From assembly GCA_016287075.1 (NCBI GenBank), contig JAEEVC010000029.1, forward strand, positions 1 to 33,794: 33,794 nucleotides of DNA. Direction: 5' to 3'. The DNA is from Bacteroidales bacterium (GTDB lineage Bacteria > Bacteroidota > Bacteroidia > Bacteroidales > UBA932). Positions 16,201 through 23,519 of the stretch are shown piece by piece. Every line of letters starts with the position of its first letter. Position 1 is the stretch's first letter. The translations under genes and the position numbers were made by a program. The notes below the pieces were generated by a model that saw only the letters and a list, made by a program, of their open reading frames with translations, had not been told where the DNA came from and searched no databases.

Positions 16201-16231
16201 GGCTGGGATTAATAACTAAACAATGATAATC

Positions 16232-19186
16232 ATGAAGTATCGTTCCTTCATCCTTGGGCTGATTACCATCCTTTTCACGGCTTGTGCCGTTAACGAAGAG
16301 GATTATTCCACACCGGCGATTGTAACAGAAGAGGAGTTCTACGCGACCATCGAAGGAGCCACAACGAGAGTCTATGTCGATGAGGACTTGAAGGTCCTTT
16401 GGCATGCAGACGATTGTGTCTCCATCTTCAACAAGTATACATATAACCAGCAGTATCGCTTTACCGGAAATACGGGAGCGAACTCCGGCTCTTTCCAGAA
16501 AGTGCCCAACGAGGACTTCATTACGGGAAATGCCTTGGATTATGTGTATGCAGTGTATCCTTACCAGGAAGCCACACAGATCAGCAACCAGGGCGTTCTT
16601 ACCCTTAATCTCCCGGCAACGCAAGCATATGCGGAGGATTCCTTCGGCATAGGTGCAAATACGATGGTATCCTGCTCGGAAGGCAATGAACTGTTGTTCA
16701 AGAACCTTTGCGGGTATATCATGTTGAAGTTGTATGGCGATGATGTGACCGTCTCGTCCATTTCTTTAAAGGGCAACAACAACGAACTTCTTGCCGGTAA
16801 AGCCACTGTCACTTTGTCTATTGACGGGAATCCTTCATTGTCGTTTGATGAGACTGCGACCGATGAAATCACACTGACTTTTGACAGCCCTGTCACCCTA
16901 GGAACGACTGCTGAGACTGCAACGACTTTCTGGCTGGTTGTCCCGCCGACGACGTTTGAAAGTGGAATCACGCTTACCGTAATGACGGACAACGGAGCAT
17001 TCTTCGAGAAACGAACTTCATCGAGTCTTGCTATTTCCCGCAACACTCGCTCCACGATGGCCGCCTTGAAGGTAATTCCCGAACATCGGGGCAGATTCTT
17101 ATTATTCACTTCCGAAGGAACGACAATAATGTCGCTGGCCAACTATGGGGGCAATGCTCCAGTGTTGTACTATTCCTTCGACAAGACCAACTGGACGCAG
17201 TGGGATTATTCTGAGTTATCTATTACCAGCGACCAGCCGTTATTCCTTTGCGGAGACAATCAGGAAGGTTTTAGTTCGAGTTTGAATTGTTATAGCAACT
17301 TTTCCGCAATTGGAAGTGTATTCCGTATTTCAGGAGATATTATGTCTTTGATTGATAAAGACAAGATAGTATCCAATATCCCGTCTGCATATTGTTTTTA
17401 TAATCTGTTTAATGGTTGTACCGGACTCGCCTTGGCTCCGGAACTTCCTGCGACAGCGTTGGCGGATTATTGCTATTATAAGATGTTCAATGCTTGTAGT
17501 TCCCTTCAACAATCGCCAGATTTGCCCGCTCAGGTATTATCTGAAGGGTGTTACTATTCTATGTTTGAAGGATGTACTTCTCTTGAAAGAGCGTCTGTTT
17601 TACCTGCGACAAAAGCAACTTTGAATTGCTATCGGTCGATGTTTAGTAATTGTTTATCGCTAAAAGTTGCAATGGACCTACCCGCTACAGAGTTGGCATC
17701 CTATTGCTATCAATCGATGTTCCGTTTATGCTCAAGCCTTGAATCAGTCCCTTCAATTCTCCCAGCAACGGACTTGGCGACATATTGTTACAAACAAATG
17801 TTCCAAGGATGTACCAGCATAACTACAGCCCCTACTCTTCCTGCAGAGATTCTGGAAAGCAACTGCTACGAAAGCATGTTTAATGGTTGCTCCTCTTTGA
17901 ATTATATTAAGGCCATGTTTTTATCTTTTACAAGAATGGCGACATCCAAATGGGTTGAAGGTGTTGCAGAAGTGGGGACTTTTATTCAGAACGAGAAAGC
18001 GACGTGGGACACTAGAGGTATAAATGAAATACCTGTTGGATGGGAAGTTTTGAAAGAAGGGACTTCCTCTGGAATAAATATATTTACATACATGACCCAT
18101 ACAAGAGGGAGGAAAGCCGTCCCTCTCGTTATCCTATCTGAAGGATTTATTAATGACGATTTGCCAATATATAGGGCTCGAGCAATCGAGGGAATTGAAA
18201 CTCTCTTTTCAATAGAGCCTTTTAAAACATATAAGGATTATTTTAGTGTTTATGTTATAGAGGTGCCATCTGAGGAGTCCGGTGCCAGCATTACTGATGG
18301 ACAAGGGAATATTACAACTCGTGTTAATAACTATTTTGAAACGAGTTGGGGAGAATCTTCTTATTCGGATATGCAGGCAAACGGCGTTAGGGTTAGAACG
18401 GTGGCCTCAATGTGTCCAGATATCGCAAATGGCGATCATACTATTTGGGAAGTACCAATCGCTTTATTAGTAAACGACACAAGGTATGGTGGGATATGTC
18501 TTTGCGAAACGAACGGAAATGCTTATTGCATTATTCCTTACGCTCATTCTGGCGAAACAATTACGTGGAACTATCCCGGAATAGAGGCTGCTAATAATGT
18601 TGATGATAGTCAAGGCTATAGAACAGTATCAACTTCAGAAGTTTCTGAAATGGGCATTTGTTACGGAGATTGGAAAAACATCTTTGTTCATGAGTATGGT
18701 GGCCATGCCTTTGGTCGTTTAGCTGATGAGTATTGGTATGGGAGTAATATGGCGTCATCTCCTTATTTGATTGGTCACTCGTACTCGGTTCCTTTTGGTT
18801 TAAATATTTCAGGCTCATTCTCTTCTGTCCCATGGCAGGAACTCCTTGATAAAAGACAAGAGATGATATCACTAGACAATCATTACGAGCGTATTGGTGT
18901 TTATCAGGGAGGTGATGTTTATATGTTCGGAAGATGGCGGAACGAACGGACCAGTTGCATGATTGATAATCGTTTTTATTTCTCAGCATGGCAACGATAC
19001 TTGATAGCAAAGCGAGTAATGACTATTGCTGGAGAAATGGATGAATTCACCTTCGATACCTGGCTCGCAAATGACAATTCTATTGATCCTATAAGGGATA
19101 TTCGATCCTCATCTTCGCCGAGTATCCTCAATGGACCTATTCATTATGAAGAGTCATTACTACCGCCAGTCTTCATTATGCAATAA
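16232..19186 (+). CDS. Surface lipoprotein with fimbrillin-like N-terminus, BspA-like repeats and M64 (IgA peptidase family) domain
   Basis: This 984-residue protein opens with a lipoprotein signal ending in LFTAC (Cys18). Residues about 30-290 resemble fimbrillin-family proteins (VYVDEDLKVLWHADDCVSIF, then YRFTGNTGANSGSF). About 385-566 hold seven copies of a 23-25 residue unit of the form LPATxLxxxCYxxMFxGCxSLxxAP, akin to BspA-type leucine-rich repeats. From about 610 it is an M64 peptidase: VPLVILSEGFINDD, FSIEPFKTYKDYFSVYVIEVPSEESGA, and the zinc site VHEYGGHAFGRLADEYW with His820. Family members are secreted zinc peptidases; cleavage of immunoglobulin A is known for some, but the substrate here is unknown. 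GC content falls partway through the gene, so it may be chimeric. ATG 16223 would add only three residues. Confidence 0.85.
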   Translation: MKYRSFILGLITILFTACAVNEEDYSTPAIVTEEEFYATIEGATTRVYVDEDLKVLWHADDCVSIFNKYTYNQQYRFTGNTGANSGSFQKVPNEDFITGNALDYVYAVYPYQEATQISNQGVLTLNLPATQAYAEDSFGIGANTMVSCSEGNELLFKNLCGYIMLKLYGDDVTVSSISLKGNNNELLAGKATVTLSIDGNPSLSFDETATDEITLTFDSPVTLGTTAETATTFWLVVPPTTFESGITLTVMTDNGAFFEKRTSSSLAISRNTRSTMAALKVIPEHRGRFLLFTSEGTTIMSLANYGGNAPVLYYSFDKTNWTQWDYSELSITSDQPLFLCGDNQEGFSSSLNCYSNFSAIGSVFRISGDIMSLIDKDKIVSNIPSAYCFYNLFNGCTGLALAPELPATALADYCYYKMFNACSSLQQSPDLPAQVLSEGCYYSMFEGCTSLERASVLPATKATLNCYRSMFSNCLSLKVAMDLPATELASYCYQSMFRLCSSLESVPSILPATDLATYCYKQMFQGCTSITTAPTLPAEILESNCYESMFNGCSSLNYIKAMFLSFTRMATSKWVEGVAEVGTFIQNEKATWDTRGINEIPVGWEVLKEGTSSGINIFTYMTHTRGRKAVPLVILSEGFINDDLPIYRARAIEGIETLFSIEPFKTYKDYFSVYVIEVPSEESGASITDGQGNITTRVNNYFETSWGESSYSDMQANGVRVRTVASMCPDIANGDHTIWEVPIALLVNDTRYGGICLCETNGNAYCIIPYAHSGETITWNYPGIEAANNVDDSQGYRTVSTSEVSEMGICYGDWKNIFVHEYGGHAFGRLADEYWYGSNMASSPYLIGHSYSVPFGLNISGSFSSVPWQELLDKRQEMISLDNHYERIGVYQGGDVYMFGRWRNERTSCMIDNRFYFSAWQRYLIAKRVMTIAGEMDEFTFDTWLANDNSIDPIRDIRSSSSPSILNGPIHYEESLLPPVFIMQ

Positions 19187-19215
19187 TCATTAATAATCAA
19201 TTAAAAAAGCATGAT

Positions 19216-19560
19216 ATGCCTAATAATCAAATAGATCCTTTTGCCAAGCTAAGGAAGATGAGTCTCTTGGAATTTGTACAGTCGCTATTTGAATCTGCTC
19301 GCGAACCTAATGTTCAAGGGCTGTATATCCAACTCTATAATGGGCATCGTACAAGGGTTCTTATAATTACTCGGAGTAATAAGATCTATATTACTATGGA
19401 CGATGTTGAAATGGGTTACTTTGAGGAGATTAATCGGCGTGGTTATAGATGCTCTTTCCATCAAAAGGCTCGGATAGGTATAAGAAATGGCTTATTTCCA
19501 AACGAGGCTCTGATGAAAAGCATTTGTAATCATCCGTTAGTTTATTTTATTGATGCATAA
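19216..19560 (+). CDS. Hypothetical protein downstream of the M64 gene
   Basis: This 114-residue protein (MPNNQIDPFAKLRKMSLLEF...) starts 30 bp after the M64 stop, so it is probably in the same transcript. There is no signal peptide, membrane segment or cysteine pair. The middle (GLYIQLYNGHRTRVLIITRSNKIYITMDDVEMGYF) alternates like a beta-sheet. I do not recognise a family. Its base composition matches the AT-rich second half of the M64 gene rather than the surrounding core genes, so the two probably arrived together. A role with the peptidase, such as an inhibitor or immunity partner, would be speculation. Confidence 0.55.
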   Translation: MPNNQIDPFAKLRKMSLLEFVQSLFESAREPNVQGLYIQLYNGHRTRVLIITRSNKIYITMDDVEMGYFEEINRRGYRCSFHQKARIGIRNGLFPNEALMKSICNHPLVYFIDA

Positions 19561-19674
19561 TATGTGGGCCGTCGGACCACATTAAGAACCGACGTCGGAA
19601 AAGATGCCCGGGTATCAGAAGTACAATGGTATTCGGATTAACCTTAATAGAGAAATTATATGATTAATTATCAA

Positions 19675-19815
19675 TTAATTCTCAAGGGCGTAGTATGAAT
19701 GCTTCTGACAGCTGTCACAATTGTTGCAGTCATCAATCATTGAAGTATTCCCTATGCCCCAATGCTTAGACTGTGAATAAAAGTAACAGTAGCATTCTTT
19801 AAGGAACTCATCCAT
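19675..19815 (-). CDS. Tentative small Cys-rich protein
   Basis: A 46-residue minus-strand frame starts MDEFLKECYCYFYSQSKHWG and ends DDCNNCDSCQKHSYYALEN, with CxxCxxC spacing near the end. The frame remains open to 19953 but the upstream residues look like noise and cross into the hairpin element. The start codon sits in a small palindrome (GAACTCAT-cc-ATGAGTTC, 19804-19821). Composition is AT-rich like the rest of the island. It may be a real small gene, a fragment, or chance. Confidence 0.25.
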   Translation of the reverse strand: MDEFLKECYCYFYSQSKHWGIGNTSMIDDCNNCDSCQKHSYYALEN

Positions 19816-19940
19816 GAGTTCAAAAAGAGATGTTAGATGCAGGATGCATCTCAATAGCTGCCTCAGGGTGGCTATTGTTCTTTCATGGCGCTTCCCTTTG
19901 ATACCCCTGCCGCATGACTGAGCGGAGCGGAGAAAGCGGA

Positions 19941-19986
19941 GGGACAGGGTCACGGAGGAATTTTTCTGACTCCGGGGCCCTGTCCC
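19941..19986. repeat. Dispersed hairpin element, copy 2
   Basis: gggacagggtcacggag pairs with ctccggggccctgtccc (two mismatches) around the loop gaatttttctga. It matches copy 1 at 474-520 in stem ends and loop, and the following bases (cccgaagc, gcagcaa-ctg) also resemble the repeat that follows copy 1. It lies at the right edge of the AT-rich island. Confidence 0.6.
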
Positions 19987-20035
19987 GAAGCGTCGCAGCG
20001 CAGCAATCTGCCAAGCTCACGCGCTGGCCGCCCCG

Positions 20036-20140
20036 GCAAACACGTTTTTGCACTTCTACGGCTGTTTCCGTGCCGCACCCTACCTCTGAAGAGGGGGGAG
20101 CGGCACGTTTTTCCGGCTCAAAAGGCATAAATGTGTTTGC
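20036..20140. repeat. Nested inverted repeats in the rnfA-island spacer
   Basis: GCAAACAC at 20036-20043 pairs with GTGTTTGC at 20133-20140. Inside, CGTGCCGC at 20069-20076 pairs with GCGGCACG at 20100-20107, and CCTCT with AGAGG forms the tip. Five Ts follow the inner stem at 20108-20112, which makes it look like a plus-strand terminator. No other gene is seen between 19954 and 20163. Confidence 0.5.
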
Positions 20141-20163
20141 GGCCAACAGGCGGAAACGGGCAC

Positions 20164-20192
20164 AAAAAAACCGCCCCCGGAGGGAGGCGGTT
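20164..20192 (-). terminator. Terminator of the rnf/outer-membrane-protein operon
   Basis: On the minus strand AACCGCC pairs with GGCGGTT and is followed by a run of seven Ts. It lies 50 bp after the stop of the outer-membrane-protein gene, the last gene of the run. Confidence 0.8.
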
Positions 20193-20242
20193 CCTGATGG
20201 GTGCAGGGCGCTGAGAACGCGTCCTGGAGAGGTGCGCTTCGC

Positions 20243-20680
20243 TTAGAAAGCGTAGCGGATGCCGAGGCCGAAGCTGTTCCAGCCGAAGCCGGTGCCGGGG
20301 ATCAGCGTGAAGAGCGGACGCCAGTCGAGGGAGAGCTGGAGCGGAACCGCGTCGAAGAAGTACTCGAGGCCGAGCTGGGCACCGATGCCGAGCATGAGGT
20401 TGTTGTGCTCGACGTTGTTGATGAAGGCGACCTGGGCGGCGGGACCGACATAGAAATTGAGCGGGCCGACGGGCGCGACGCTGAAGTCGTAGCCGAGTCC
20501 GAGACGGAAGTCGTTGATGCCCCAGCCGAGGTCGGCTTCGAGGAAGTTATTGGCACCGAGGGTGTGCTGGTAGGAAATCTCGGCACCCCAGCCGATACGG
20601 GCACCGATGGCGCGCGGCTGCGCGGAAGCGACGACGGCAAAGCCGAGGACGGCCGCGACGATCAGAATGACTTTTTTCAT
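20243..20680 (-). CDS. Small outer-membrane beta-barrel protein
   Basis: This 145-residue protein has a clear signal peptide (MKKVILIVAAVLGFAVVASA, cleaved before QPRA). The mature chain of about 125 residues alternates hydrophobic and polar residues in eight or so strands (NNFLEADLGWGI, FRLGLGYDFSV, LNFYVGPAAQVAF, LMLGIGAQLGLEYFF, FGLGIRYAF) and ends in an aromatic residue, the usual signal for BAM insertion. It resembles the compact OmpW/OmpX-like porin-family barrels of Bacteroidetes. The function is unknown. It starts 32 bp after rnfA with no obvious promoter, so it may be co-transcribed with rnf, and is followed by the terminator at 20164-20192. A functional link to Rnf is not implied. 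Confidence 0.8.
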   Translation of the reverse strand: MKKVILIVAAVLGFAVVASAQPRAIGARIGWGAEISYQHTLGANNFLEADLGWGINDFRLGLGYDFSVAPVGPLNFYVGPAAQVAFINNVEHNNLMLGIGAQLGLEYFFDAVPLQLSLDWRPLFTLIPGTGFGWNSFGLGIRYAF

Positions 20681-20712
20681 GATGAAAACGGATTAAAGGT
20701 TTTAATATACAA

Positions 20713-21315
20713 TTACTTGACCATGCCGCTGAAGCCCATGAAGGCGAGGGCGAGGATGCCGACGGTCACGAGGGCGATCGGAACGCCCTTGAAGGCCTTC
20801 GGAACGTCGCTCAGCGCGAGCTGCTCGCGGATGCCGGCGAAGATGACCATCGCGAGGCCATAGCCGAGCGAGGTCGCGAAGGCATAGACGAGGGACTCGC
20901 CGAGGCTGAGGAAATGGGCCGCGCCGCCGAAGGTGAACTGCTTGGTAACCACGTCGATGGCGACGCCGAGGACGGCGCAGTTGGTGGTGATCAGCGGGAG
21001 GAAGATGCCGAGGGCGGCATACAGCGACGGGCTGGTCTTCTTCAGGACGATCTCGACCATCTGCACCAGCGAGGCGATGACCAGGATGAAGGCGATGGTC
21101 TGGAGGAAGGTCAGGCCGAAGGGCACCAGCAGGTACCGGTTGATCAGCCAGGTGACGAGGGTCGCGAGGGTGATGACGAAGCAGACGGCCATGGACATGC
21201 CCGTGGCGGTCGAGAGCTTGTTCGAGACGCCGAGGAACGGGCAGATGCCGAGGAACTGCGCGAGGACGATGTTGTTGACGAAGATCGCCGAAATGATAAT
21301 CAGGAAGTACGTCAT
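20713..21315 (-). CDS. rnfA: Rnf complex subunit RnfA
   Basis: This 200-residue integral membrane subunit belongs to the ferredoxin:NAD+ oxidoreductase (Rnf). It has six predicted membrane segments. The family landmark [18 protein letters not shown] (residues about 14-31) and its pseudo-repeat [10 protein letters not shown] (about 108-117) are both present; their cysteines hold the shared [2Fe-2S] cluster at the RnfA/RnfE interface. RnfA and RnfE are homologous and sit in opposite orientations in the membrane. It is the last rnf gene, 6 bp after rnfE. The gene order B-C-D-G-E-A is the one common in Bacteroidetes and gammaproteobacterial-type operons with B placed first. Confidence 0.95.
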   Translation of the reverse strand: MTYFLIIISAIFVNNIVLAQFLGICPFLGVSNKLSTATGMSMAVCFVITLATLVTWLINRYLLVPFGLTFLQTIAFILVIASLVQMVEIVLKKTSPSLYAALGIFLPLITTNCAVLGVAIDVVTKQFTFGGAAHFLSLGESLVYAFATSLGYGLAMVIFAGIREQLALSDVPKAFKGVPIALVTVGILALAFMGFSGMVK

Positions 21316-21321
21316 ACGCTA

Positions 21322-21909
21322 TCAGTCTTTTTTCAGGAATTTGTTGAACAGGACCATCAGGTAGCCCAGGCAGAGGAAGGCGCCGGGGGCCATCACGAAG
21401 GCGAGCATGCCGTCGCCGCCGAGGAAGTTCCATCCGAAGATGGAGCCGCTGCCGAGGATCTCGCGCACCGCGCCGAGCACCGTCAGCGAGCAGGTGAAGC
21501 CGAGGCCGACGCCGATGCCGTCCAGGGCGGAATCCCACACGCCGTTCTTGGAGGCGAAGGCCTCCGCGCGGCCGAGGATGATGCAGTTCACCACGATGAG
21601 CGGGATGAACAGGCCGAGGGTCTCGTACATGGCCGGGGTGTAGGCCTGCATCAGGAACTGGACCAGCGTCACGAAGGTGGCGATGACCACGATGTAGGCC
21701 GGGATGTGGACCTTGTCCGGGATGAACCGGGCGATGGCGGAGATGACGATGTTCGACAGGACCAGCACGAACAGGGTCGCAAGGCCCATCGAGAGGCCGT
21801 TGACGGCGGAGGTCGTCGTCGCCAGCGTCGGGCACATGCCGAGGATCAGGACGAAGGTCGGGTTGTTCTTGACCAGTCCGTCGGTAATCAGTTTCAGCTT
21901 GTTACTCAT
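21322..21909 (-). CDS. rnfE: Rnf complex subunit RnfE
   Basis: This 195-residue membrane protein is homologous to RnfA. Landmarks are NNPTFVLILGMCPTLATTTSA (residues about 15-35) and LIVVNCIILGRAEAFASKN (about 104-122), whose cysteines match those of RnfA. Six membrane segments are expected. With RnfA it forms the half-channel through which electrons pass between the cytosolic and periplasmic sides while ions move. The start codon lies inside the end of rnfG (8-bp overlap), which implies coupled translation. Nothing unusual in length. Confidence 0.95.
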   Translation of the reverse strand: MSNKLKLITDGLVKNNPTFVLILGMCPTLATTTSAVNGLSMGLATLFVLVLSNIVISAIARFIPDKVHIPAYIVVIATFVTLVQFLMQAYTPAMYETLGLFIPLIVVNCIILGRAEAFASKNGVWDSALDGIGVGLGFTCSLTVLGAVREILGSGSIFGWNFLGGDGMLAFVMAPGAFLCLGYLMVLFNKFLKKD

Positions 21910-22528
21910 TGTCTTGTCCTCCTTCTTCGGTTTGCGGGAGACTGGCGCCGGAGACCGCGTCGGCGGCTTCGCCGGCGGCGGCCGCTTCCGCCGCGGCTAC
22001 GGCCAGGGCGACGGCGCGGGTATAGGCGCGGGAAGTGATGGTCGACGCCGTGATGGCATCGACGTCACCGCCGTCCTTCTTGACGGACAGGATCTTCTCC
22101 CCGGGGTTGAACCCCTGCCACTGCTGCATGAACTTCGTGTCGGTGGCGCACTTGGCGCCGAGGCCCGGCGTCTCGCTGTGCGACAGCACGGAGGTGTTGT
22201 ACACGACGCCGTCCGGGGTCACGCCGACCATCAGGGTCAGCGGTCCGCCGAAACCGATGGTCCCGGCCTCGACGGCATAGCCGACGACCTTGCCTTCCGA
22301 CAGGGCCTTGTAATAGTGCACGTCCTCCCCTTCGACCGCGACGGTCGATTCTTCGATCGCATCAAAGGCGGGAAGTACCTGGGAGAGAGAGGCTTCGGTC
22401 TTGGCCTGGGCGGCCTTTTCGATCGGGGCCTTGGTCACCGCGTAGGCGACGCCGAGGAGCGCCGAGCACACGAGGCAGACCGCCCCGAGCGCGAGCGTCA
22501 TGTTCTTGAGATTCGATTGCGCTGCCAT
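21902..22528 (-). CDS. rnfG: Rnf complex subunit RnfG (covalent FMN)
   Basis: This 208-residue subunit has one N-terminal membrane anchor (MTLALGAVCLVCSALLGVAYA) and a periplasmic FMN-binding domain. GGPLTLMVGVTPDGVVYNTSVLSHSETPGLGAK is the usual family stretch. The flavin-attachment site reads DAITASTITS at about residue 155; the acceptor threonine is kept, although the usual 'SGAT' is here 'TAST'. FMN would be attached by ApbE, which is not in this window. The C-terminal tail after about 170 is unusually alanine-rich (VAAAEAAAAGEAAD) and probably disordered. It starts 1 bp after rnfD. Confidence 0.94.
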   Translation of the reverse strand: MAAQSNLKNMTLALGAVCLVCSALLGVAYAVTKAPIEKAAQAKTEASLSQVLPAFDAIEESTVAVEGEDVHYYKALSEGKVVGYAVEAGTIGFGGPLTLMVGVTPDGVVYNTSVLSHSETPGLGAKCATDTKFMQQWQGFNPGEKILSVKKDGGDVDAITASTITSRAYTRAVALAVAAAEAAAAGEAADAVSGASLPQTEEGGQDNE

Positions 22529-22529
22529 C

Positions 22530-23513
22530 CTATTTCCTCCCGTATTTTTTCTGTTTGAACGCCATGTTGATCAGCGGGACAAACGAGTTCATGATCAGGA
22601 TCGCGAAAGAGACGCCCTCCGGATAGGAGCCGAAGTAGCGGATCATCATCGTAAGGAAGCCGATGCCGACGCCGAAGATGACGCCGCCCCAGACCGACAT
22701 CGGGGAGGTCACGTAGTCGGTCGCCATGAAGCAGGCGCCGAGGATGAGACCGCCGGTGAGGAGGTTGAACGCCGGGTCCGTGAAGCGGGCCGGGTTGACG
22801 CCCCAGAAGATGAGGGATACGAGGGCCACGGTTGCGAAGATCGACAGGGTGATCCACGGTTTTATGACGCGCCGGACGCAGAGGTAGATGAAGCCGGCCA
22901 GCAGGGCCAAGGCGCAGACTTCGCCGGCGGAACCGCCGAGGTTCGCCAGCAGCATCTGGCCGTAGTCATACCCGCCTTCCGCCATGATTTCCTGGATGGA
23001 GGAACCCTGCAGGAGCCCTTCCTGGACGGCGCCGAGGGGCGTTGCGCCCGAGATGGCGTCGATGCCGAAAAGGCCCTGGGGCTTTGCCCAGGTGGTCATG
23101 TAGGTCGGGAAGGAGACGAGGAGGAACACGCGGCCGACAAGGGCGGGGTTCCAGATGTTCTGGCCGATGCCGCCGAAGGTCAGCTTCGCGACGCCGATGG
23201 CGACGACCGCCCCGATGAAGACCACCCACCAGGGGGTCGTGTAGGGCAGGTTCAGGGCCAGCAGGATGCCGGTGACCACAGCGGACAGGTCGCCGACCGT
23301 GGAGGCCCGCTTGAGCATATACCGGGTGATGGCATATTCCAGCAGGACGCAGGATGCGACGCTCACGCCCAGCACGAGGAGCTCCTTCCATCCATAGAAG
23401 AGGACGGAGCAGATGACGGCGGGAATCAGCGCGATCACGACGTCCCGCATCAGGGACTGCGTGGAGTCCTTGCTGTGGATATGCGGGTTGGGTGATACGA
23501 TTAACTTGCTCAT
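22530..23513 (-). CDS. rnfD: Rnf complex subunit RnfD (covalent FMN)
   Basis: This 327-residue membrane subunit has about nine membrane segments. It opens LIVSPNPHIHSKDSTQSLMRDV, as in other RnfD/NqrB proteins. GGIGQNIWNPALVGRVFLLVSFP precedes the flavin-attachment motif DAISGATPLG (acceptor Thr about residue 158). The C-terminal ATDYVTSPMSVWGG and GSYPEGVSFAILIMNSFVPLI are also typical. RnfD passes electrons between RnfG and the membrane core. It is separated by 6 bp from rnfC and 1 bp from rnfG. Confidence 0.95.
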   Translation of the reverse strand: MSKLIVSPNPHIHSKDSTQSLMRDVVIALIPAVICSVLFYGWKELLVLGVSVASCVLLEYAITRYMLKRASTVGDLSAVVTGILLALNLPYTTPWWVVFIGAVVAIGVAKLTFGGIGQNIWNPALVGRVFLLVSFPTYMTTWAKPQGLFGIDAISGATPLGAVQEGLLQGSSIQEIMAEGGYDYGQMLLANLGGSAGEVCALALLAGFIYLCVRRVIKPWITLSIFATVALVSLIFWGVNPARFTDPAFNLLTGGLILGACFMATDYVTSPMSVWGGVIFGVGIGFLTMMIRYFGSYPEGVSFAILIMNSFVPLINMAFKQKKYGRK

Positions 23514-23519
23514 GATCGG

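Noticed and set aside
18680..18740. Damaged zinc motif in the M64 gene (HEYGGH instead of HExxH)
   Set aside because: As far as I recall, Bacteroidetes M64 proteins carry HExGGH followed by FGxLxDEY, so the extra residue is probably normal for the family; a profile alignment would settle it.
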